Source: DASXKD01 sp963734725 (lineage in GTDB: Bacteria; Actinomycetota; Actinomycetes; Streptosporangiales; Streptosporangiaceae). Taken from it: a stretch of 64,000 nt of DNA. This document shows positions 34,788 through 41,265 of this stretch, one piece after another. The stretch is from positions 248,001 through 312,000 of the forward strand of contig CAVTIX010000008.1 in the NCBI GenBank assembly GCA_963734725.1. The letters run 5' to 3'. The notes beneath the pieces are model-generated. The model saw nothing but the letters and a program-made list of their open reading frames with translations. It was not told the origin of the DNA and made no database searches. Made by a program: the position numbers and the translations under genes. How positions within the stretch are numbered: position 1 is the stretch's first letter; each line of letters starts with the position of its first letter.

Positions 34788-35350
34788 GCCGCCACCTCGG
34801 CGGCGCGTACAGCGGCGGCGGCGCGCTTACGAGCCGACCGCCGTCCGTACAGACGGGCGTACATGCTGGTCAGCACCTCGACTATGTCCTGGATCAGGTC
34901 GTCGTTCAACTCCTCAGGGTTGAGCACGACGATCCGGCGTCCGGTCGCCGCCAAAGCCGCCTCTAGATGGTCCACGCCAAAGCGGGCCAATCTGTCGCGG
35001 TGCTCGACCACGATCGTCTCCACCGAGGGGTCTAACAAGAGTTTTCGCAGCTTGACACGGTTACCGTTCAGGCCAGAGCCGACCTCGGTCACAACCATGT
35101 CGAGCGTGATCCCGCGCTCACCGCAGCCCGCCGCTACTCGTCCGGCCTGGCGTTCCAAGTCGTCCTTCTGATCAGACGTCGAGACCCGGCAATATGCCAC
35201 CGCCCGCCCCTGCTTTGCCGCGGGTTCCTCGACCAGCCATGTCCCGGTCGGAGTCTGCCGCACCGGATCCGGCATCTTTCCAGTCTTTGCCCACGACCAG
35301 GCGGTCTGGTAATGCACCCCGTTCCGAGCGGCCCAGTCCGACAACTTCAC
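34784..35350 (-). CDS. tnpA: IS607-family serine recombinase
   Basis: A 188-residue transposase: N-terminal MerR-like DNA-binding domain (K-L-S-D-W-A-A-R-N-G-V-H-Y-Q-T-A-W-S-W) followed by a small serine recombinase domain with the nucleophile in A-Y-C-R-V-S-T-S-D-Q and the I-V-V-E-H-R-D-R-L-A-R-F-G motif. The C-terminal basic helix ends in A-R-K-R-A. The start at 35350 (GTG) is chosen because IS607 proteins begin with this K-L-S-x-W segment; an upstream GTG at 35377 would add nine residues. It overlaps tnpB by four bases. Confidence 0.9.
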   Translation of the reverse strand: MKLSDWAARNGVHYQTAWSWAKTGKMPDPVRQTPTGTWLVEEPAAKQGRAVAYCRVSTSDQKDDLERQAGRVAAGCGERGITLDMVVTEVGSGLNGNRVKLRKLLLDPSVETIVVEHRDRLARFGVDHLEAALAATGRRIVVLNPEELNDDLIQDIVEVLTSMYARLYGRRSARKRAAAAVRAAEVAA

Positions 35351-35424
35351 CTGATCATTATAAACAATGAGAATCACTGATATCTACTGAAAGATTTACG
35401 AAAAGCTTCCAACCCCTCCGGCGA

Positions 35425-35516
35425 GGTGGTCAGCGGTCAGGGGCCGAGCGCAGGAAACTGGCGGGGCGGGTCAGCGGCCAGGAGCCGATCGCAGGAAACT
35501 GGCGGCCAGCGGCGCG
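35425..35516 (-). repeat. Duplicated 3' end of the penicillin-binding-protein gene
   Basis: The last codons of the upstream gene (A-S-F-L-R-S-A-P-G-R-stop) are repeated once, about 46 bp further along, as A-S-F-L-R-S-A-P-D-R-stop, in a different frame. It is a gene-end duplication that includes the stop codon, like those at 335 and 56055. Confidence 0.8.
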
Positions 35517-37471
35517 GCCGAGGTGCGGGGCGACCCGCTGAATTCCAGGACGGCGAAGGCGATGTCGCCGCGGAACCCGACGAACCAGGCCGCCCACTTT
35601 TGGTGCTTGCCGGACGACAGCAGCGTGGTGCCCACCTGCCCGTAGACCGGGTGCCCGCCGATGTTCGCACCGCGCGCGGCGCCGGAAACCACTGCGTCGC
35701 GCATCAGGGAGCGGAGGCTGGTCAGCGTGGCCATGGCGAACGGACTCCGCCGGGACTGCTGCGCGTCGGGCGGGCGGGTCACCAGCGACGGCTCGTGCCA
35801 GGCGCCGGTGGCGACCTGGGCGGCCACATCCGCCATCGTGAGCGGGCTGACCCTGACGTTCCCCTGGCCGACGGTCGCGGCGGCAAGCCTGGCAACGCCG
35901 TTGGCGTTGCCGACGGCGCCGGAGAACCCCGCCAGCGGCAACTGCCACGTACGGCCGAAGCCGAACCCTTCGGCCGCCTTGGTGAGTTCCGCGGCGGTCA
36001 GCCCCTGGGACAGCCCGGCCAGCGCCGTGGCGCAAGAGTGCGCGAAGTCGGTCGCGAACGTCGCGCCCGGTTCCGGCTTGGCTTGCGGGACGTTGCGGAA
36101 GTTGCGCCCGCCCACCGAGTTGACCTGGTTGCAGGGAATGGTGGTGTTCACCGGCATCCCCTTGGCGAGCAGCGCCTCGGCGGACACGATGATGAAGGCC
36201 CCGCCGGGCGGGTAGCGCCCCGCCAGCGGGTCGATCTGGGGCATCCCGCGCGCCTTGTGGTCGGCCACCGCGAGGATGCGCCCGGTGGATGCCTGCATCG
36301 CCACGATGGCCGCCGAGCCCGGCGCCGAGGCCACCGTCCGCGCGGCCGCCTGCTGCACGCTGCTGTTGATCGTCGTGTGCACGGCGACGGGCGAGCGGCC
36401 CGTCCAGGTCTTCAGCACGCGCACGGTGCGCCCGCTGGCGGTCTCGGCAACCACCTCGGTCCGCGGGGTCCCGGCCAGGTAGGCCTGGTAGCGCGACTGG
36501 AGGCCGGACAATCCGACCGTGGCCCCCGGGCGGTAGGCGATGCCGGCGTCACGCAGCGCGGTGGAGGACTCCGCGCCCACCGACCCGACCACCGCGGGCG
36601 CGATGCTGTCGAACAGGAGCACCCGGCGCTGCCGGGAGATCAGGCCGGGAACCTTACTGAGCGCGTGCGCCAGCTTGTGGTACTCGGCGGGCCGGAAGGT
36701 CACCAGTTCCAGAAACGGCTTGCGCGGCGCCGCGAGGATCCAGCCGAGCACCTCGGACGGTTCGATCCCGGTGGCGCGGCCGAGCGCGTCGGCGGTCGCC
36801 GCCGGGTCTTTGAGCCGGTACGGCCGCACCCCCACCACGAACGCGGTGGACGGGGTCTGCAGCGGCCGGCCCTCGGCGTCGAGCACCGGCATCCGGTGGC
36901 GGGTGGTCGAGATCACGGCCAGGCGCAGCCCAGGGCCCAGGCCGGGGTTGATCACGCTCGGGCTCCAGACGATCTTCCAGCCCGATCCCGACCTTCGCAG
37001 GATGAACTGCCCGTTGTACGTCCACGGCGCCCCGTCCTGTCCGAGGTCCACCGACGCGGTGAAGTGGGCCGTCGCGGTGCCCCCGGATTGGCGGATCTTG
37101 CCCATGTTCAGGTAGAACGCGGCCGCGTCCAGCCGGCTGTAGGCATGGGCCAGTTCGCGGGTCACCTCAGCCGTATTGCCCGTGGTCAGCGCGGCGGCTG
37201 AGGCGTAGGAGTGCTGCTGCCAGGCCAGCAGGAACTGCTGAACGGTCGGCTCGGCCGACGGTGAGGACCACAGGCCACCGGTCAGCACCATCGTGCCGAA
37301 GCCCAGCACCAGCACCACGAGGACCACCCGCAGCGGGGTAAGCCGGGCGCGAAGGCTGCTCAACGCTATTCCCCCAGCACCCCCGGCGCCTCCCGAGCTA
37401 GGCGCGCTGCCGCCCACGGCGGGCTTGGGCTCCGCCGCCGCATGCGCTCCGCGCCTACGCGTGGACGCCAT
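35471..37471 (-). CDS. Penicillin-binding-protein-like transpeptidase with all catalytic motifs lost
   Basis: A 666-residue class B PBP-like protein: cytoplasmic Ala/Gly-rich tail, one membrane helix (residues about 48-64), an NTF2-like MecA_N domain (about 72-180), a dimerisation region and a transpeptidase fold (about 350-665). The active-site motifs are all changed: P-G-S-x-x-K is P-G-G-A-F-I (Ser to Gly424, Lys to Ile427), S-x-N is S-C-A (479-481), and K-T-G is Q-V-G (612-614). The rest of the fold, e.g. R-I-L-A-V-A-D, is well kept and the frame is open, so it looks like a selected pseudoenzyme. It follows smpB by 11 bp and probably shares the ftsE-ftsX-smpB transcript. Confidence 0.85.
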   Translation of the reverse strand: MASTRRRGAHAAAEPKPAVGGSAPSSGGAGGAGGIALSSLRARLTPLRVVLVVLVLGFGTMVLTGGLWSSPSAEPTVQQFLLAWQQHSYASAAALTTGNTAEVTRELAHAYSRLDAAAFYLNMGKIRQSGGTATAHFTASVDLGQDGAPWTYNGQFILRRSGSGWKIVWSPSVINPGLGPGLRLAVISTTRHRMPVLDAEGRPLQTPSTAFVVGVRPYRLKDPAATADALGRATGIEPSEVLGWILAAPRKPFLELVTFRPAEYHKLAHALSKVPGLISRQRRVLLFDSIAPAVVGSVGAESSTALRDAGIAYRPGATVGLSGLQSRYQAYLAGTPRTEVVAETASGRTVRVLKTWTGRSPVAVHTTINSSVQQAAARTVASAPGSAAIVAMQASTGRILAVADHKARGMPQIDPLAGRYPPGGAFIIVSAEALLAKGMPVNTTIPCNQVNSVGGRNFRNVPQAKPEPGATFATDFAHSCATALAGLSQGLTAAELTKAAEGFGFGRTWQLPLAGFSGAVGNANGVARLAAATVGQGNVRVSPLTMADVAAQVATGAWHEPSLVTRPPDAQQSRRSPFAMATLTSLRSLMRDAVVSGAARGANIGGHPVYGQVGTTLLSSGKHQKWAAWFVGFRGDIAFAVLEFSGSPRTSAAPLAASFLRSAPGR

Positions 37472-37482
37472 GCCGACTCTCG

Positions 37483-37977
37483 CTATCCTCGCCGCCGGTG
37501 AGCACGCTCGACCTCTCTGGCAGCATCGCGCCGCGCCAAGTCCTGGCGCTTATCGTAGGTCCGCTTGCCGCGGGCCAGCGCCAGTTCGACCTTTACCCTT
37601 CCGCCGGAGAAGTACAGCGAGAGCGGCACAAGGGTGAGGCCGCGCTCTGCGATGCTGCTCGCGAGCTTGTCTATTTCCTTCCTGTGTAGCAGGAGCTTGC
37701 GGGGGCGCCTGGGCTCGTGGTTGGTCCACGTGCCCTGGGCGTATTCGGGGATATGCACTCCGTGCAGCCACATCTCCCCGTCCGAAATCTGCGCGAATCC
37801 GTCGGTAAGCGAGGCGCGGCCAGCTCGCAGCGATTTCACCTCGGTGCCGGTGAGGACGAGCCCGGCCTCCACGACATCCTCGATGTGATAATCGTGCCTC
37901 GCCCGGCGGTTCCGGGCAATCACCGTGCGCGCCTTGGCGCCGGCTTTCGCCGCGGCGAGGCGCCGCCGCGCCTTCAC
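37483..37977 (-). CDS. smpB: SsrA-binding protein SmpB
   Basis: The partner of tmRNA in trans-translation; binds its tRNA-like domain and places it in the stalled ribosome. The 164-residue product has the OB-fold core with A-R-N-R-R-A-R-H-D-Y-H-I-E, G-L-V-L-T-G-T-E-V-K-S-L-R, and the W-L-H-G-V-H-I-P-E-Y turn, then the basic tail L-A-R-G-K-R-T-Y-D-K-R that mimics mRNA. The GTG start overlaps the ftsX stop (GTGA), which fixes the start and couples translation. ssrA is about 4.2 kb downstream, separated by the PBP-like gene and a transposon. Confidence 0.95.
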   Translation of the reverse strand: MKARRRLAAAKAGAKARTVIARNRRARHDYHIEDVVEAGLVLTGTEVKSLRAGRASLTDGFAQISDGEMWLHGVHIPEYAQGTWTNHEPRRPRKLLLHRKEIDKLASSIAERGLTLVPLSLYFSGGRVKVELALARGKRTYDKRQDLARRDAAREVERAHRRRG

Positions 37978-38885
37978 GCCCGCAGATAACGACGCAGCGT
38001 GAGGAAGGAGGTGGCGCCGCAAAGGAGCACCCCCATCACCATGGCCAGCACGATGACCTCGATGAGGTCGGTCCCGGACAATTGGACGTTGTAGGGGAAG
38101 TACTGCTGCAGCGAGTCAAGGCCGAGCGTCTTGACCGCGATCAGCAGGCCGGCCGCGATCAGCCACCCGGCCAGCCCGGCGAGAATCCCCTCCACCAGGA
38201 ACGGGAGCTGGACGTAGAAATTGGACGCGCCGACCAGCCGCATGATCGACGTCTCCCGGCGCCGGTTGAAGGCGGATAGCCGGATGGTGTTGGCCACTAG
38301 CAACACCGCCGCGATGATCAGGATCACCGCGATGATCACGACCGCGTTTCGCGCTCCGTCCAGCAGCGCGTAGAACTTCGACAGGATCGACGCGTCGTCC
38401 ACTACCTGATCCACGCCCGGCCGGCCCTGGACCGTGCCCGCCACGATGCTGTAGTCCGCCTGCGTGTTGAACAGCTTGACCTGGAATGAGTCCGGGATCT
38501 CGGACTTGGTGACCAGGTTGGTGAACGCCGGGTCGCGGGAGAAGTCCTGCTTGAAGTGCTGGTACGCCTGCACCTGGGACTCGTAGTAGACGTGCTCCAC
38601 CTGCGGGAGCCTGCGCAGGTCCGCGGCGATCTGCGTCTTCTCCGCCGTGGTGGCCGGGCCGTTCGCCTTGCACGCGGGGCTCACGCTGGTGGTGGTGCAC
38701 AGGTAGATGGACAGCTGCACCTTGCCTTGCCAGTAGGTCCTGGTGTCGTCCACCTGCTTGACGAACAGCAGCCCCGTGCCGAGCAGGGACAGGCTGATGG
38801 CGACCACCACGATGAGCGCGACCGTCATGGTGAGGTTGCGCCGCAGGCCGGTCCAGACCTCCTGCAGGACGAACTGTGCTCGCAT
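37974..38885 (-). CDS. ftsX: Cell-division ABC permease FtsX
   Basis: Membrane partner of FtsE; it activates extracellular peptidoglycan hydrolases during division. 303 residues: cytoplasmic start with F-V-L-Q-E-V-W-T-G-L-R-R-N, first helix, an extracellular domain of about 130 residues with a cysteine pair (L-C-T-T and P-A-C-K), then three helices including the L-V-A-N-T-I-R-L-S-A-F-N-R-R-R-E-T-S-I-M-R-L-V-G-A segment characteristic of FtsX. Standard actinobacterial order ftsE-ftsX-smpB. Confidence 0.94.
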   Translation of the reverse strand: MRAQFVLQEVWTGLRRNLTMTVALIVVVAISLSLLGTGLLFVKQVDDTRTYWQGKVQLSIYLCTTTSVSPACKANGPATTAEKTQIAADLRRLPQVEHVYYESQVQAYQHFKQDFSRDPAFTNLVTKSEIPDSFQVKLFNTQADYSIVAGTVQGRPGVDQVVDDASILSKFYALLDGARNAVVIIAVILIIAAVLLVANTIRLSAFNRRRETSIMRLVGASNFYVQLPFLVEGILAGLAGWLIAAGLLIAVKTLGLDSLQQYFPYNVQLSGTDLIEVIVLAMVMGVLLCGATSFLTLRRYLRA

Positions 38886-38943
38886 AGTCGCAGATCCCTT
38901 GGCAGTGTTGCCGCTGGCGGCCGGGACAAGGGCCGCCAGACGC

Positions 38944-39633
38944 TCAGTACGCCTGGCCGTACACCCCGCGCGACTGGTCTCGCACGACCTTGCCGTATTC
39001 CAGCTCGATAACCCGCTTGCGCATGGAGTCCACGATGGCGGCGTCGTGGGTGGCCATGACTACGGTCGTGCCGGTCCGGTTGATCCGGTCGAGAACCTTC
39101 ATGATCCCGATCGAGGTGGCCGGGTCGATGTTCCCCGTGGGCTCGTCCGCCAGCAAGATCATGGGCCGGTTGACGAACGCCCTGGCCACCGCGACCCGCT
39201 GCTGCTCCCCGCCGGACAGTTCGTCGGGCATCCGCTCGTGCTTGCCCTCCAGGCCGACCAGGTCGATGACCTCTGGTACGACCTTGCGGATGAACCGGCG
39301 CGGCTTCCCGATCACCTGCAGCGCGAACGCGACGTTCCCATAGACGTTCTTGTTCGGCAGCAGGCGGAAGTCCTGGAAGACGCAGCCGATGCGGCGGCGC
39401 AGGTAGGGCACCTTCCAGTTGTTCAGCCTGGCCAGATCCTTTCCTGCCACGTGGATCCGCCCCTCCGTCGGCCGCTCCTCCCGAAGGATCAGCCGCAGGA
39501 AGGTGGACTTGCCAGAGCCCGACGGGCCGACCAGGAAGACGAACTCGCCCTTCTCCACGTCAAGGGTGACGCTCTCCAGCGCCGGGCGACTCTGGCTCGG
39601 GTACGTCTTAGTGACGTTGTCGAAGTGGATCAC
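38944..39633 (-). CDS. ftsE: Cell-division ABC ATPase FtsE
   Basis: 229-residue ATPase of the FtsEX complex. Walker A GPSGSGKST, Q-loop in V-F-Q-D-F-R-L-L-P, signature LSGGEQQR, Walker B I-L-L-A-D-E-P, switch A-T-H-D. The start is the GTG of V-I-H-F-D-N-V-T-K-T-Y-P at 39633, the conserved FtsE beginning; the frame is open much further upstream but without family sequence. 58 bp separate it from ftsX. Confidence 0.94.
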   Translation of the reverse strand: MIHFDNVTKTYPSQSRPALESVTLDVEKGEFVFLVGPSGSGKSTFLRLILREERPTEGRIHVAGKDLARLNNWKVPYLRRRIGCVFQDFRLLPNKNVYGNVAFALQVIGKPRRFIRKVVPEVIDLVGLEGKHERMPDELSGGEQQRVAVARAFVNRPMILLADEPTGNIDPATSIGIMKVLDRINRTGTTVVMATHDAAIVDSMRKRVIELEYGKVVRDQSRGVYGQAY

Positions 39634-39832
39634 AGGCCCATCACACGCGTTCGGCAAATGCGGACTCTCGCGGGCCTGGGGAACCGGCCGGCCGCTGCTG
39701 CCTGGCCTTGCCTGGCTCCTGCCCGGTTTGGCACACGACAGTCTAGGGGGGAAACTGGGCTGAGGCGTGCAACACTGACTAAGACGCTGTTTGAGCCGAG
39801 CGACGTCAACCACGTCGGGCGAAGGGGCCGCG

Positions 39833-40015
39833 ATGAGTTGCGAACACCTGATCTGCGCGAACTGCGCATCCCCGGTGGTGGAAGCCCGCTGCCCGGCCTG
39901 CGCCACGGCCCGGGCGCACGTGCACCACCGCGGCTCAGGGCTTACCCTGCCGCTGACCGCGGCCGCGCTGGTGGCGCTGGTGTTGCTCCTGCTCATCCTG
40001 CAGGTCACGCACTAG
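39833..40015 (+). CDS. Small zinc-ribbon-like single-pass membrane protein
   Basis: A 60-residue protein in the gap between the ftsE and prfB genes, on the other strand from both. The N-terminus has C-x5-C-x2-C and C-x2-C (C-E-H-L-I-C-A-N-C, then C-P-A-C), followed by H-V-H-H, then one hydrophobic helix (L-T-A-A-A-L-V-A-L-V-L-L-L-L-I-L). It resembles tiny zinc-ribbon tail-anchored proteins annotated as hypothetical in actinomycetes. No clear ribosome site other than a weak GGGGCC before the ATG. Confidence 0.6.
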   Translation: MSCEHLICANCASPVVEARCPACATARAHVHHRGSGLTLPLTAAALVALVLLLLILQVTH

Positions 40016-40049
40016 TCACCGCGCCGCTGATTACACCCAGTCCACTAGC

Positions 40050-41201
40050 TCAGGCGCGCGAGGCGCCTGCCTTGTCCGCGGCGCCGTCGGCGCCGTCCGC
40101 GGAGTGCGTGCGCAGCCACCGGATCTCCGCCTCGATGAAGTCGTCGATGTCGCCGTCCAGCACGCCGCCGGTGTTGCCGGTCTCCAGCCCGGTCCTGACG
40201 TCCTTGACGTTCTGGTAGGGGTGCAGGACGTAGTTGCGGATCTGGGTCCCCCAGCTGCTGGTGCTCTCGCCGCGCAAGCTGGCCATCTTGGCCTCCTGCT
40301 CCTCGCGCTTGCGCTCCAGCAGCTTGGCCTTGAGCACCGCCATGGCGGTGGCCTTGTTCTGCATCTGGCTGCGCTCGTTCTGGCAGGAGACCACGATCCC
40401 GGTCGGCAGGTGGGTGAGCCGGACGGCCGAGTCGGTCGTGTTCACGCCCTGCCCGCCCGGGCCGCTGGACCGGTAGACGTTGACCCGGATCTCGTCCTCG
40501 GGGATGTCGATCTGGTCGTCCTGCTCCACGACGGGTATCACGTCCACGCCCGCGAACGAGGTCTGGCGGCGGCCCTGGTTGTCGTACTTGGAGATGCGGA
40601 CCATCCGGTGCGTGCCGTGCTCGCCGCGCAGCGTGCCGTACGCGTACGGGGCCTTGACCACGAACGTGGTGGACTTGATCCCGGCTTCCTCCGCGTAGGA
40701 GGTGTAGTAGATCTCGGTGGGGTACCCATGACGCTCCGCCCACCGCAGGTACATGCGCTGCAGGTTCTGTGCGAAGTCCGCAGCGTCGGCCCCGCCGGCC
40801 TGCGCGTTGATCGAGATCAGCGCGTCCCGGGCGTCGTACTCGCCGGACAGCAGGGTCCGGATCTCCAGCTGGTCTATCTCCTTGCGCAGCGCGGCCAGAT
40901 CCCGGGTGGCTTCCTGGCGCGTCGGCTCGTCGTTCTCACTGTCGGCCAGCTCGAACATCACCCGGGTGTCGTCGAGCCTCTGGTGCAACTTGCTAAGCCT
41001 GCCCAGTTCGCCTTCCACATAGGAAAGCCGCCTGGTGACGGCTTGCGCTCGTTCCGGGTCGCCCCACAGCCCAGGATCGGCGGCCTCTTCCTTGAGCCTG
41101 TCCGCCTCACGCCCCATCGCGTCCGGGTTGAGGACGGCTTCCACATTGCCGAGCTTGGACGACAGTTCCGAGATCTCAGTTGCCGGGTCGGTACCTGTCA
41201 T
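40050..41201 (-). CDS. prfB: Peptide chain release factor 2 with an altered SPF motif
   Basis: RF2, which releases finished proteins at UGA and UAA. 383 residues. The catalytic G-G-Q is intact at 249-251 (S-S-G-P-G-G-Q-G-V-N-T). The stop-codon tripeptide, normally S-P-F at this spot in R-I-S-P-F-D-N-Q-G-R, reads S-K-Y at 204-206 (codons TCC AAG TAC on the minus strand). The surrounding residues are unchanged. No programmed frameshift is present; the gene is open from the ATG at 41201. UGA is the commonest stop in this window, so the protein has to read it. Confidence 0.95.
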   Translation of the reverse strand: MTGTDPATEISELSSKLGNVEAVLNPDAMGREADRLKEEAADPGLWGDPERAQAVTRRLSYVEGELGRLSKLHQRLDDTRVMFELADSENDEPTRQEATRDLAALRKEIDQLEIRTLLSGEYDARDALISINAQAGGADAADFAQNLQRMYLRWAERHGYPTEIYYTSYAEEAGIKSTTFVVKAPYAYGTLRGEHGTHRMVRISKYDNQGRRQTSFAGVDVIPVVEQDDQIDIPEDEIRVNVYRSSGPGGQGVNTTDSAVRLTHLPTGIVVSCQNERSQMQNKATAMAVLKAKLLERKREEQEAKMASLRGESTSSWGTQIRNYVLHPYQNVKDVRTGLETGNTGGVLDGDIDDFIEAEIRWLRTHSADGADGAADKAGASRA

Positions 41202-41265
41202 GGCGGAAAGCCTACGCGAGGACGCGGAGGTTCCCGGACGATCGGCGCGCTATCCACAGGCGGCC

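Larger units (their letters stand above)
33313..35425 (-). mobile_element. IS607-type transposon (serine recombinase TnpA plus TnpB)
   Basis: Contains an IS607-type serine recombinase and an intact TnpB nuclease gene with GTGA overlap, both on the minus strand. Exact ends cannot be fixed: IS607 elements lack inverted repeats and make no target duplication, typically joining at a GG. The low-GC sequence at 35341-35410 marks the left end. The right end must lie in the 122 bp between tnpB and ssrA, possibly at the G-run that begins ssrA. CTGATAT occurs near both ends in opposite orientation (35377 and 33423). Confidence 0.8.

Noticed and set aside
35426..37201. A 591-codon plus-strand open frame opposite the penicillin-binding-protein-like gene
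   Set aside because: Arg/Gly/Pro-rich shadow typical of the antisense of GC-rich genes; no family motif, while the minus strand encodes a recognisable multidomain protein.
39634..40008. N-terminal extension of ftsE to 40008
   Set aside because: The extension has no ABC-family sequence and overlaps the small zinc-ribbon gene; the GTG at 39633 is the conserved FtsE start.
41120..41201. Programmed +1 frameshift in prfB, common in other bacteria
   Set aside because: The reading frame is continuous from the ATG; there is no early in-frame UGA with a slippery CUU and no Shine-Dalgarno-like element.
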